Part shown: one piece after another, positions 37,661-48,692 of the stretch
How positions within the stretch are numbered: the first letter of the stretch is position 1
Layout: each line of letters begins with the position of its first letter
Source: Scedosporium boydii
Lineage: Eukaryota > Ascomycota > Sordariomycetes > Microascales > Microascaceae
Length of the DNA: 64,000 nt
Assembly (NCBI GenBank): GCA_002221725.1
Contig: NJFT01000070.1
Span: 62,001-126,000 of the forward strand
Direction: 5' to 3'
Notes under the pieces: generated by a model
Databases searched by the model: none
What the model was told of the DNA's origin: nothing
The model's input: only the letters and a program-made list of their open reading frames with translations
Program-made: the position numbers and the translations under genes

Positions 37661-38627
37661 GGTTGTGAGGGGGGAGGACTAGATATTAATGGAAATATTA
37701 TGGATATATACAGAGAATTACTCTCTGCGGTAAAGTAAGATATTTTCTTCTCTCATGGGTATCGCGGGTCTATGAGGGTTGAGAGACGGTCGCCTGGAGA
37801 GAATACTGTGGATGAGGGGAGCTTGAGTGAAGAGCTGAGGTGAGGTTGATCTTGAGTGTCTTCCCGTCTCATGAGGTGGAGTGGAGCAGGTCACTAATTT
37901 GGCTGACCAGGTGACCAACTTTTAGCATTTGGCATTTAGACTTGGACTGGACATTGGACACGCTGCTTCTCGCTGAACCGAGACAAGCATTAACGCCAGC
38001 TCGCCTGGTCACGAAGTATATTAAAACATGCCGCTCTCTCAACTTGTATCTTCTTTTCTTGCAATCTCCAACGCTGAGATGGAGCTGGAAAAATATCTAC
38101 GGAATCTTCCAAAAAAAAAAAAGTCCAGAGCTTCTCACATTTGCAAAGGGTATATGTATGATCGATTATTGGTCCACGCTTCGGCTCTCTCTTCACTGAT
38201 TGGAGCAAGCTTCCAGATTTGATCTGTGCTTTGCGTTTAGCTGCCTTCGAAGTCTGCGGGCCATGACGTAGTGGTATCGTTTCAATAATATTCCAAGTCC
38301 ATTTCCCATAACGCCCCACGGTTTGTTTCCTCACAAAGAACAATGAATGCCCATGGTATCTCCCGGCAAAAATCAGCCCCCAATCCAACGAGAGTAAAAG
38401 AAGGGGAACAGCAGAAGAACGGCCGTTAGTTGCCCTCCTAGAGAAAGACAAAAAACACCCATTCATCCTTGTAAACCCCAATGCCAATTCCAGTCCCAGG
38501 TTCAAATCCCCGCAAAGAATCCATCCCTACCCATCCGTAGGCCTCATCATATTCCTTAGCGCCAACAAGATCGAGTGCGATTACAGCCTAGCCCGTCACA
38601 AATTATCCAAAACACCAAATCATACCA
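37661..38627. other. Intergenic region between the membrane-protein and RING-H2 genes
   Basis: Contains the promoter of the membrane-protein gene and the 3' flank of the RING gene. An A-rich tract lies at 38111-38121. No gene supported. Confidence 0.45.
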
Positions 38628-39810
38628 TCATACCATTGTCCCGGCGCCTACTCTCACAGCATCAACGTTATAGTTTGACGTCAGCCACGTCGAGAGAGGC
38701 CCCTTCTTCGGCTTTCCAACCCAGTAGGGCTTCCGACATACGGGACAGTCGTATCGATCAATCAGGAACCACGATGACAGGCAGCGAGCGTGGAACCAAT
38801 GTCCGCAGCTTTTCAGCTTTAAAATCTCGACGTCGCGATCGGGAGCTATTTTGCACTTCTTTTGCAGGCTCGGTGGTAGCCATCTCGTAATCCATAGCAT
38901 TATGGGAGAGCATCCTCCCTCCTTGGTCGATGTTGGTGGGGTTTGGGTTTCTGCAGCACCTTCGTCTCCTCCGCCTCTTTGAGTTTCGGCCGTTGAGCTC
39001 GTCGGCGAGGCCGTTATCTCCTTGCTGCTCCCAGATCCATCTGCGTCCCGGGTATTGTTTTGGGCGCTGCTCCCGGCGACGGGCGGCGTTGCCTCAGTTG
39101 TGGCTTCCGTTGTAGCCTCCGTTGCGCCTTCTGTTGTAGCCTTTTCCGTGGAGACATTCTCCGTGGAACTTCCGTTGGCCTGTGCAGCTAGCGGGCCGAT
39201 GCATATAGGACTAGTAGACGTTTTATTAGTAAAGTTCTGGTCCCAGAACATTGGGGTTGGTAGTAATTGGGTCTCAAAGAGAGCCTAAGTATAATGGACA
39301 CCGAGTCGTATGCATATCCTCCAGCGGGGGGGATAGAGAATGCGGGGAATGAGGGTGGATTGGTGGGGTTCGGCGATCGAGGAATAACCTTGAGGAAAAG
39401 GCCCGAGAATCCTTCGCACGCATGGAAGGGAACGTGGCGAGAGAGAGTTTGGCATGAGATATAACTCAAACTTACCAGTTGCCGGTCCACTCAGAATCAC
39501 CTCCACCAAGGTGCCTTTCGGTGTCCTTCCTACACTCGGCAACCGTCGCCAGCTTTCGCCGCGCCTTTCGGAATGCGTTCGGCGATGGGTGGTATTTCCT
39601 GTGTTCTCGCCTACGAGCCCAGACAATACAACCTCTAAAAAGTAGAAAATTAGTTAGAATATTGCATCTTTATTTCCCAAGACCCCTCTCACGAAGAGAG
39701 TTGGGGGAGGGAGGAAGCTCTCTCGACACATACGCAGGCGCAATGACTGCGAAGAAGATAAAGATGCCCAGGATAATGACACCTATGTGTTCCTTGACCA
39801 CGCGCGACAT
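38628..39810 (-). CDS. RING-H2 finger protein with N-terminal membrane anchor (splicing partly unresolved)
   Basis: Start at the ATG complementary to 39808-39810. Exon 1 (39693-39810) encodes a signal anchor, KEHIGVIILGIFIFFAVIAPAYV. Exon 2 (39476-39634) encodes a basic segment ending GTLVEVILSGPAT. The last exon runs to 38628 and encodes a Thr/Glu/Ala-repeat segment (TEGATEATTEATTEAT) and the zinc-ligand run KSCGHWFHARCLSSW...DCPVCRKPYW, the C-H-H-C-C-C part of a RING-H2 domain, the class of E3 ubiquitin ligases. The acceptor of the last intron is uncertain: a TACTAAT branch site precedes TAG|T at 39212/39211, which would keep PICIGPL but does not match the phase of exon 2, whereas the phase-matched acceptor near 39192 drops it. 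The first RING Cys pair is therefore not located with certainty. Function as a membrane-bound ubiquitin ligase is inferred. Confidence 0.68.
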
Positions 39811-41749
39811 GGTGGTCGACCATTCAGGTCGCGCATCGCAACCAAAAACACACTTCCAATAGACCAGCTGTTTTCCTCTCTTTCGCTCTTTTATCCGTCT
39901 GTTGAGGCCCGTGTTTTACTCCACACTCGGGACGTTGTGGAGCTCGTTCGCGGGTTTAATGACTCGGTGGTGCGTGCTCAGCGTTCTCGTCGGGGACCCG
40001 CCTTCGTCAACGTCACCGCCGGCGCTTGATTACAGTGGAGAAGGTTTGTCGGGTATTCGCTGCAGGAATCTGAAGTGATTCACGACTCGTCGGATCGACA
40101 ATGCAAAATGAATGTCGGCGGACGAATGTAAACTCCAAAAAAAAATAAGAAAAAAACAAATGAATAAAGGTTCTATGCTTTCTGCCTGCGTGTGCTCTTG
40201 TCAGGTCAAGACAAAGAGAAAACCGCATCAATTATTCCAGTGACACCATGTCTTCTTGTCTTTGCAGGGACTCTATAACGGTCGGGAATGGGGATTCATG
40301 GTAAATTGCGCGGGGAACAATGCGGAGAAATAAAATGCAACCAAGCGAGGCTGGGGATGGAGGAAGAGAAGAGAGAGGGTGAGGGATCAATAGGGTTGGG
40401 CAGGGGACTAGATTTGTCAATGCCACTTACTTGACCTCAATGCGTCTGTCTTTGCGTAAACTCGATTACAACTGTACGGCTACATCATGAATCGTGACAA
40501 GAGTTCGAGCCACTGACGGGATTGGACAGATGGTGGTGTGGAGGGTGTGAAGGGCGCCTTCCCATGGATTATCATCACGCCATGCATCACAAGCTACCCT
40601 CCAACTAGCGCCCGCTACCAGTAAACTAAACCACATAGGCAAGGTGCGACCGCAGCCCCAGAAGGAAAGGGTCGAACCTTCCGTCGCCGGCCTTTATCAG
40701 GGTTGAAATGCCAAGTTTACTTCGTTACTTGCCAGGCCATGCTGAGAAGGTTCAGGCGGGGCACGAGGGCCACATGCGTCCTGCCTGCATAGACTTCGAC
40801 CGTTGAGATAATGGACCCTGCTTAAGGTGGTCAAACATCAATCATTGATCAAATCAGAGTTTCTTTGTGAGAACTCTGAGTGAGACCCCTATCGCAGCGT
40901 GGAAACTGGCTATTTTTGAATCCCTAATAATTTAAGACCCGTTTGACCGGAAACAGTTCATCGCTCTGGGATGAAACTATGAAACTGATCTGTCGAGCTA
41001 ATCGCCAAGGTTCGCTTACACTGTGTCAGCAATGCGTGGAGGGTTCATGCAACATCAATGCATTCGCATACTGACACAGCTCGCAGTAAATATCACTATC
41101 CTATTGTGCAGAATGTTGGTAAACGAGACGCAACCTGCAGTCGGCAGAGTTACTCCCGCGGACTTGCCATTTTATTCTTATTCTTACTCTTTTCTTTTCC
41201 TACTGAAAACTAATACTGGGGTTTGAAGGGTCGTGTGCATGTCTGGACATTTTGATGATGTCGCTTGCCTTCGAGAACCGCATTAATGACATCAGCAGAT
41301 GTCGAAGCGGGGGAAACGACGACGAACAATTTGATGGGTGAGATTGTATTGACGATCAGATGTTGCTTCGTACAGAGTACAGAGAACGGCACAGTTGTAT
41401 GAAATAGTTGCGAAAGGAGATTGTAAGTCCAATTGTGATAAGGATTGATGTTTATCAAATGTTAGCCAACCCTTTTCCTCTTTTGCCCAGTTTAACATTA
41501 TCAAGATGCCAGGGGGACAGTGAAGCAGAGGTTCTTGGAGCTCTGTGCTTTCCAGCACCATGGGGTTTGGCAGTAGCGAACTCCATAATACCATCATCCC
41601 TGATCTAGATGCATCATGAAGTCCGGATTTGGTTTGATAGAGGTAACGGGGGCGGGCCTTCTATAGATATGGAGAAGACTATTAGTAGTAGCTGAGACGG
41701 GGGAAACTATCGGCCTTGTCTGAAGTCGTTGTTGATGGTAAACCATCCG
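39811..41749. other. 1.9 kb spacer without a supported gene
   Basis: Contains the promoter of the leftward RING gene and the 3' flank of the small Cys-rich gene. A degenerate motif CTTCGTACAGAGTAC lies at 41366-41380. No RNA gene could be supported. Confidence 0.5.
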
Positions 41750-42022
41750 CTAATTTCCCTGGTTGGGCGCCGGCGTCACCACAATAAGTGGATTATTGTC
41801 ATCTTCATTCCAAGCCGGGGATGGAGACGGAGCCTGTGCACAGGTATCACAGCTGCCCCAGTCCTCAACTTTTGCAGGTATCGCGTGAGCAATATAGTTC
41901 GTGCAGGTCGCCGATCCCTTCTGATTCGCCGCAGGATGCGCTTTGCTCCAGTCATTACAGGCCGAAAGGCTGGTCGCAGAGTGGCCGCAACCTCGAAACA
42001 CCATCCAGAATCCCTGGTACAT
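41750..42022 (-). CDS. Small Cys/His-containing protein of unknown function
   Basis: An ATG-started single-exon ORF of 90 residues. Beginning MYQGFWMVFRGCGH, it places cysteines and histidines in a spaced pattern: CGH near residue 12, a Cys before NDW near 22, a Cys in ATCTNY near 40 and CDTC near 58-61. This recalls the small zinc-binding-like proteins frequent in filamentous fungi that start with a CGH element and end with CxxC. The last 28 residues are Pro/Asn-rich and probably disordered. No signal peptide. I think it is a real gene because the Cys spacing is orderly and it stands alone in a long spacer, but the support is pattern-based. A short upstream open frame (ATGTCACCGTAG on the same strand) lies about 38 bases before the start. 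Confidence 0.55.
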   Translation of the reverse strand: MYQGFWMVFRGCGHSATSLSACNDWSKAHPAANQKGSATCTNYIAHAIPAKVEDWGSCDTCAQAPSPSPAWNEDDNNPLIVVTPAPNQGN

Positions 42023-44719
42023 GACGCTGAGCTTGGGGGATTCCCTGGCCAGCTACGGTGACATGGTTTTTTATAGAGATGCCGCGTTCTAACTGCAGAA
42101 GGGGTCTACAAGACGTGTTAGCGAACAGGGAGACCACGGTGCGACAGCGTAGACATCGGGTGAGGGAAGGATTGGCGAAATTACCAGTTAGGGATATGTT
42201 TTCCTCGAGAACGGCGAAGGGTTCGTTTGGGCATCTACTTTCTCAAGTTTACATCAAGCCGTGGACAGCGATTTATACCAACAGAAACATACATAGCATC
42301 CAGCAAAGAGAATAAGTCATTCACGGCCCTGTGGTGATTGAACTATCGATTCACTCTTCTCTATGTGTTTCTCTCGGACTATCTGTGAAGAATACGTCAA
42401 TTGTACGGTCTGATGAAGCATAGGTGAAAAGGTGAATTGGAGTAACGGCTAGGAGCTGTCTCTGCTTTGGTGCAGGGTCCAGACAAGATCAGATCTGTGG
42501 CATCACGTCTACTGAATACCTCAATCAGGGCGTGCTTCGGCGGTCTGGTGGCATTGATAAATGCCATTGAGAACGCTGGCCGACTTCGGGCTGTCTTCAA
42601 TCGAGTTTCATTATTGACAAGACTAATATATGTCTCGATCAACCTCGATCGATATTGGCAGTCACTTTATTCTGCGCATGTAGGAATGCGGCTTATTACA
42701 GTTCAGATGTAACACATCAAGGAACCCATGAGTACTCCGTACTGGCATCCTGGTTGGAAGTATCAAATAGCTCAGAGACATGCAACCCAAGCAGCGCAGG
42801 TCTCTCAGTAAAGTTGTGTAAGTCAAGCTGTCACAACATCAACTGCCAAATTCGACAGCAACTGCCTTGCAATGGACGTGGTTAAGTTCTGACAGCAGCG
42901 GTTCTCCATTGAGGCTAGTTCGGCTGCCAATATCCCGATATCTTCGCCGTGTCCGTGTTATTTTCGCCGGCATTGGAGCCATCAATCATTCCATTCCAAG
43001 ACGCTAATGTGGCTCCCATATGGTCTGCTTTCAAACTCCACAAGAGCGTTTCGCATGCGTCTGTCCTATTAGCTTATCTATCTCGCTCACGAGAGGGCAT
43101 TGCGATAAAAACGAGTCCGTGTCCGTCCCTCTGGTTCGTCGATTCGCTCGAGGCACCAAGTGCACGAACTTGCACTAGTTCGCGGCGGCAAATCTAAATG
43201 CGCTCCCGAAGTCTCAATAGTGCCGAAGCTACGGCAGGCCCCTCGTAGAGTAGTAACCTTAACACGCCCCCGGGCGAAGCTAGTTTTATCGTTGACAAGA
43301 TCTCTCCATGAGTGTTCTTTTCTTTGAAGAAATACTTTGGATCGATACTCGGGGTTTCCGACTTTTGCCTACGCTTAACCTTGTACCTTACCGAGGGGAA
43401 TCTCTTGGCGTGCTGATTCGATCCCAAGTTCACCTGTCTTCTGGTAGACTTTCGTGCTTGCGAACGCCTGCCGTGTACTCCCCTCCCCTCCACTACCCCC
43501 ACCACCCCAAGATCGGGGCGCTTGGCATCTTGGCGATGATAGGATGGGGAAGGCGGTGTGGCGCAGTGGCGAATAACAAATTATCACGTGAATATCCTTC
43601 TCACAAGGCGAATCCGAACTTGCTTCCATGGAAGCTTCAAAAACATCTGGAGACTCGTCGCCTTTCTGCTAACCTTATCGGTCCACCCTGCCAAGCCTTT
43701 CGTTGCTTCACTGTTTCCCTTCCCTGCGCGCCCTCGGTCCAATCGTCGTCGAATGACTCGGAATCGACGAGGGCACAGAGCCGCAGGTTTGTCAATGGCG
43801 TGCCCCGGCTTCTCTTGGCGGACCGGGAAATGGTGATGACGTATTCCACGGAAGTCTTCTTTCTTCTTTCTGCACTCACGCCAGCCACTCTTGGCGGTTC
43901 CTATCTCGAAATCCTTTTTGAGGCCCCTGGCACCTGCTGAGTCTTCGGCTTGATAGTGTTGGGAGTCTGAAGAAGAGCCTCTTTGCGGACCGAACCAATG
44001 CTCTCGTGATTCGATGCCAATGCGAGTTTAAACTGGAATTGAACATATGTGCATCATCCCCATCAGGGTTCATTGACTGCGCCTGAGGAGACAAGGATCA
44101 CCCCGGTGGAATCCGGCTATTTTGACTAGGGCATCCAGCTCTTGGACAATCCAATCGCCTTCAATGGGGCTCTTTGCTGCGGGAAACATGGGAAACATGG
44201 TGGGTCAAGATTATCATCTCCAGCCTTGGCCCGGGGACCGCTTCCCCGATGTACTTTGCCCCCACGGAATGCCCGGAGAGGTACATACTTTCGTTTATGA
44301 ACGCCGTCCCTTGAGATCGGCCCCTCCATCTCCATATACACTCCCATCCCCCTCCCTCGAGTGGAATCATCCCGAGATACATTGAATATCTTGCGCCTTC
44401 TAAAAGTCTTGGCTCGGATAAGACCGACGTAAGAGATGTAGAGTACAAACCGAGAATTCAAGTATAAACTTATCGCATTCCCTCCTCCTCGGCCAATTCT
44501 TTGTGTTCTCTCGTAACTATTCCCATTGGTACACTACTTTGGTAAACTATATTGGATATCAACCTTTTTCTTGAAGGAATCCAATTTTTAGCATTCCGCT
44601 TCGCCCCTTTGCCCACTTTACCCCGGATCATAATAACACTTCGTACCAAAGAACTCCAAGCCCCCGTCCGAGCCTCTCCGGCCTCGTCCGCTCCGCCCAC
44701 CGGGCCAGACGCTTGCAAG
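42023..44719. other. 2.7 kb spacer upstream of the ENA-type ATPase gene
   Basis: Contains the promoter of the small Cys-rich gene (leftward) and that of the ATPase gene (rightward). One exact TACTCCGTA (reverse complement of TACGGAGTA) lies at 42733-42741. No gene supported; ORFs such as 43308-43940 look random. Confidence 0.5.
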
Positions 44720-47700
44720 ATGGCGAAGAAGCAGGACCCTGCGATCGCCGCTCACGTGTCGGGCCAGTCTAATAAGCCCATCTCTGCACCTCCCCATACC
44801 TTACCTGTTAGTCAGGTCATCCAAGAGCTCCATACCAACCCAAACGAAGGTCTTACTCCTGCGGAGGCTAAGCAGCGCCTCGAGGAATATGGCCGGAATG
44901 AATTTGGTGAGGAAAAGGGCGTTCAGCCCCTTAGGATTATAATGGGCCAGTTGGCCAACGCCATGACATTGGTATGTTCTTTTTTTCCTTTCTTCTTCTC
45001 TTTTGGCTGTGTTTTTCTTCTCGCTTAACTTCGATTCCTGCCTCCCACTTTTGAGCACGTAGAAGCTTTCGTATGCGCGTGGCCTCTTTGAAGACACACG
45101 AGTTAGAGATGTGATATCCTCCAAAGCTGGCTTGTATCATTTGCCTCAATGAGGAACCATGGCGAGCCCTCATTTTATTCTCTGCCGTTCGCCGTACAGT
45201 AGCTTACCATGCTCGCCCGCCACATAGGTCCTCATCCTCGCCATGGCCGCCTCCCTTGCCATCAAATCCTGGATTGAAGGCGGTGTCATCGCCGCCGTCA
45301 TAGTCATCAACGTCACCGTAGGGGCCACCCAAGAGTTCAAAGCCGCCAAGACCATGGACTCCCTACGCTCCCTAAGTTCTCCCACAGCTAGTGCCGTCCG
45401 AGGCGGCCAAACCATCGTCGTACCCACCGTCGAGATCATCCCCGGCGATATGGTTGATCTAAAGACTGGCGACACCGTTCCCGCCGACGTGCGCCTAATC
45501 GAGGCCATAAACTTCGAAACTGACGAGGCTCTCCTCACTGGCGAATCTCTTCCCGTTCGCAAGGACGCCGAGACTACCTTTGAGGCGGACACGGGCCCCG
45601 GTGATCGCCTTAACGTCGCGTACAGTTCATCTACCGTTACGAAGGGCCGTGCCCGCGGTATCGTCTTCGCTACTGGCATGTATACCGAGATTGGTCAGAT
45701 TGCTGCCGCTCTGCGAGGACACCAGTCGAGGCGCCGACCCGTCAAGAAGAAGGAAGATGGAACGGCTAATATTGGACGTTATGGAATCGCTTATACCCTT
45801 ACCGTGTACGATGCTCTTCTTCGCTTCCTTGGCGTCAGTGAGGGAACGCCGCTCCAGAAGAAGCTTTCCAAGTTTGCCATTCTGCTGTTCTTCATCGCTA
45901 TCATTTGTGCCATTATCGTGCTGGCTGCCAATAGCTTCTCGTCTAAGCAAGAGGTGGTTATTTACGCCGTCGCGACTGGTGTTTCCATGATCCCTGCATC
46001 GCTCATCGTCGTGCTTACTATTACCATGGCTGCTGGTACTAAGCGGATGGTTGAGCGACATGTCATTGTTCGAAACCTGCGAAGTTTGGAGGCTCTGGGT
46101 GCCGTTACCAGTACGTTTCTTCTCCGTCTCCACACCACCCTTTCTAAGATTCTTCAGCCACTAACAGAAGATTGTTTTGTCTTTCGCAGACATTTGCTCC
46201 GATAAGACCGGAACCCTTACCCAAGGTAAAATGGTTGTCCGAAAGGCCTAGCTTCCCGGAGTTGGCACCTTCTCCGTGGGCCACTCAAGCCATCCTTTCA
46301 ACCCAACCGAGGGTGAAATCACCCTAGCCAAGAAGCCCCCCAGGGAAATCAGTATCGCCGAAAAGGAAGAGATCATCGACCGGGAGACCGCCACTAAGGA
46401 TAACAACACCCTCGTCCAGTTTCTCAACATCGCCTCTCTTGCCAACACGGCAACCGTCCGCCGCGCCGAAGGCGACGACGACGTCTGGCACGCCCGAGGT
46501 GACCCTACCGAAATCGCCATCCAAGTCTTCGCCTCTCGATTCAACTGGAACCGACTGAACATCTCGGGCGAGGGTAACCAGTGGAAGCAAATCGCCGAGT
46601 TCCCCTTCGACTCCGACGTCAAGAAGATGTCTGTCATCTTCGAGGACGCCGCCGCCAAGCAGCAGCAATGGGTCTTCACCAAGGGCGCCGTCGAGCGCAT
46701 CATCGACAGCTGTCCCACGATCCACGTGGGCGACGAGAGCGTCCCAATGACCGAGGATATCAAGGCCGGCATCTTGGAAAACCTCGAGGCGCTGGCCCGT
46801 CTCGGCCTCCGCGTGCTTGCGCTCGCCAGTCGAACCGGCATCAGGAAAGTATCCTCCAAGGAGGAACTCGATCGCTCCGAGTTCGAGCATGGTCTCATCT
46901 TCCGTGGCCTCGTCGGCATTTACGATCCCCCGAGGCCCGAATCGGCGCAGTCTGTGAAGATGTGCCATCAGGCGGGTATTGGCGTCCACATGCTTACGGG
47001 CGATCACCCCGAGACGGCTCGCGCCATCGCCAAGGAGGTTGGCATTCTACCGAGCCGCATGCAGGAAATCTCTGCCGATGTCGCTAAGGCTATGGTCATG
47101 ACGGCCCGCGAGTTCGATAGGCTTACTGACGACGAAATCGATCAGCTTCCTCTCCTGCCCCTCGTCGTGGCTCGCTGCGCCCCCAGCACCAAGGTCCGCA
47201 TGATTAAAGCTCTCCATAGGCGTAAGCGGTTCGCCGCCATGACGGGTGACGGCGTCAACGACTCCCCTAGCTTGAAGCAGTCCGACGTCGGTATCGCCAT
47301 GGGCCAGGCCGGTTCCGATGTTGCGAAGGAGGCCTCGGATATTGTGCTTATGGATGACAACTTTGCTTCGATCCTCAACGCTGTGGAGGAAGGGAGGCGT
47401 ATGTTTGATAACATTCAGAAATTTGTGCTGCATGTGCTAGCACAGAATATTGCGCAGGCGTGTACGCTGCTTATTGCGCTGGCTTTTAAGGATCATACGA
47501 GGCTTTCGATCTTTCCTTTATCTCCCGTTGAGATTATGTGGGTTGTAAGTATCTTATCCCGCCCCAGGTCGAAGGGTCGATTGATCTTCGAAGTTATGTC
47601 ATTGACGGAATACTAACCTTGATATAGATTCTCATTACGTCCGGGTTCCCTGATATGGGTCTCGGTTTCCAGGAAGCCGCGCCGGATATCATGAGACGAC

Positions 47701-48424
47701 CGCCCCAGAACGTAAGTCTTCGGAATCGCTGCTTGCTTTTCTCACCTTTCGCACTTACTAACTTTATCGCCAGTTGAAACAAGGCATTTTCACGCCCGAG
47801 CTCATGCTCGACATGCTCGTCTACGGCCTCTGGATGGCAGCCCTCTGCCTCAGCAGCTTCGTCCTCGTCCTCTACGGCTTTGGCGACGGCGAAATCGGCG
47901 AAAACTGCAACAACCACCACTCGCCCGGCTGCGACCTGGTGTTCCGCGCCCGCGCAACCTGCTTCACGGCCATGGTGTGGTTCTCGCTCTTCCTCGCCAT
48001 CGAGATGATGGACCTCCGGCGCAGCTTCTTCCGCATGAAGCCCAAGACGAAGCACCCTTTTACGCAGTGGGCGAGAGATCTCTGGCACAACCGGTTCCTG
48101 TTCTGGTCCATCGTCGCGGGGATGGTGTCTATTTTCCCCATCCTTTACATCCCCGGGCTTAATAGGGTCGTGTTTAGGCATGAGGGGATTTCGTGGGAGT
48201 GGGGGATTGTGTTTGTGGAGACGGCGGTTTTCTTCGCTGGCGTCGAGATGTGGAAGCTGGCAAAGAGGATACACTTTAGGAGGGTGGCTAAGAAGAAGAC
48301 GGGTGGTGTGAAGGATCTTGAGTCCAGGGTCTTTGGAAGGTATTACAGCATTGGGAGGTCTGATTCGGATACGGATAATCCGTTTGTGAGGACCAAGATT
48401 AAGGATGAGAACCGGGAGGTTTAA
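44720..48424 (+). CDS. ENA-type Na+/K+ efflux P-type ATPase with an in-frame TAG at codon 399
   Basis: P-type (IID) ATPase that exports Na+ or K+ across the plasma membrane at the cost of ATP. Exons 44720-44971, 45228-46110, 46190-47544, 47628-47711 and 47774-48424 join in phase to 1075 codons, the usual ENA length. Motifs in order: N-terminal cation-ATPase segment (LTPAEAKQRLEEYGRNEF), actuator LLTGESLPV (TGES from about residue 188), membrane helix with SMIPASLIVVLTITMAAG, phosphorylation site CSDKTGTLTQGKM (Asp383), nucleotide-binding FTKGAVERI, and MTGDGVNDSP. Codon 399 (46249-46251) is TAG, in VRKA*LPGVGTFSVG, where ENA proteins carry Trp. All downstream codons are open. A protein ending there would lose the ATP-binding domain and six helices. 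Intron 1 is 256 nt, long for this genome. The stop may be edited in mRNA, a null mutation, or an error; see findings. Confidence 0.92.
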
Positions 48425-48592
48425 GGTCTTTTCTGGTGCGAGCTGCGGATATATTTGTTTAAGCTCTCGGCGTTTTTCTTTTGCTTAGAGAAAGATCATG
48501 GTTGAGGTTTAGATGGAGGCTTCGTCTCTTGCAACTCTTCCCTAACGATTAATGATACATGTACCTCATTTAGACGCATCAGAGCAATCAAG
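48425..48592. other. 3' flank of the ATPase gene
   Basis: Short spacer between the ATPase stop codon and tRNA-Gly, probably the ATPase 3' UTR. No element recognised. Confidence 0.4.
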
Positions 48593-48678
48593 GCACTAGT
48601 GGTTTAGTGGTAAAATTGGTCGTTGCCATGTTTCACACAAGTTTCGACTAGCCCCCGGTTCGATTCCGGGCTAGTGCA
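48593..48678 (+). tRNA. tRNA-Gly (anticodon GCC) with a 15-nt intron
   Basis: The acceptor stem GCACTAG (48593-48599) pairs with CTAGTGC (48671-48677), followed by discriminator A. The D arm GGTTTAGTGGTAAAAT and the T arm CCCGGTTCGATTCCGGG match fungal tRNA-Gly(GCC) closely. The anticodon loop reads TTGCCA, then a 15-nt insert (48629-48643), then T and the 3' half of the anticodon stem (CGACT pairing with GGTCG, one G-T pair). The insert sits one base 3' of the anticodon, the canonical position of nuclear tRNA introns removed by the tRNA splicing endonuclease. The mature tRNA would be 71 nt before CCA addition. Internal A and B boxes for RNA polymerase III are present as part of the D and T arms. 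Confidence 0.95.
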
Positions 48679-48687
48679 GATCTTCTA

Positions 48688-48692
48688 TTTTT
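48688..48692 (+). terminator. RNA polymerase III T-tract terminator of tRNA-Gly
   Basis: A run of five T begins 10 bases after the tRNA end, with a second run of six T at about 48700. Such T-runs on the coding strand are the standard RNA polymerase III termination signal. Confidence 0.75.

Noticed and set aside
40600..40720. GGTTCGACCC and TGGTTTAGTTTACTGG-like words on the minus strand resembling tRNA T and D arms
   Set aside because: The T-arm-like word comes before the D-arm-like word in the direction of reading and the stems do not pair.
43559..43570. Box A-like sequence TGGCGCAGTGGC suggesting a tRNA gene
   Set aside because: No box B (GGTTCGANNCC) follows and no cloverleaf can be drawn.
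46226..46251. A 26-nt GT...AG segment that would remove the in-frame TAG of the ATPase gene
   Set aside because: Too short for a fungal spliceosomal intron, not a multiple of three (removal shifts the frame), and it would delete conserved residues GKMVVRKA.
46111..46251. Use of the TAG itself as a later acceptor for intron 2 of the ATPase gene
   Set aside because: It would delete the phosphorylation motif DKTGT and is out of phase with the upstream exon.
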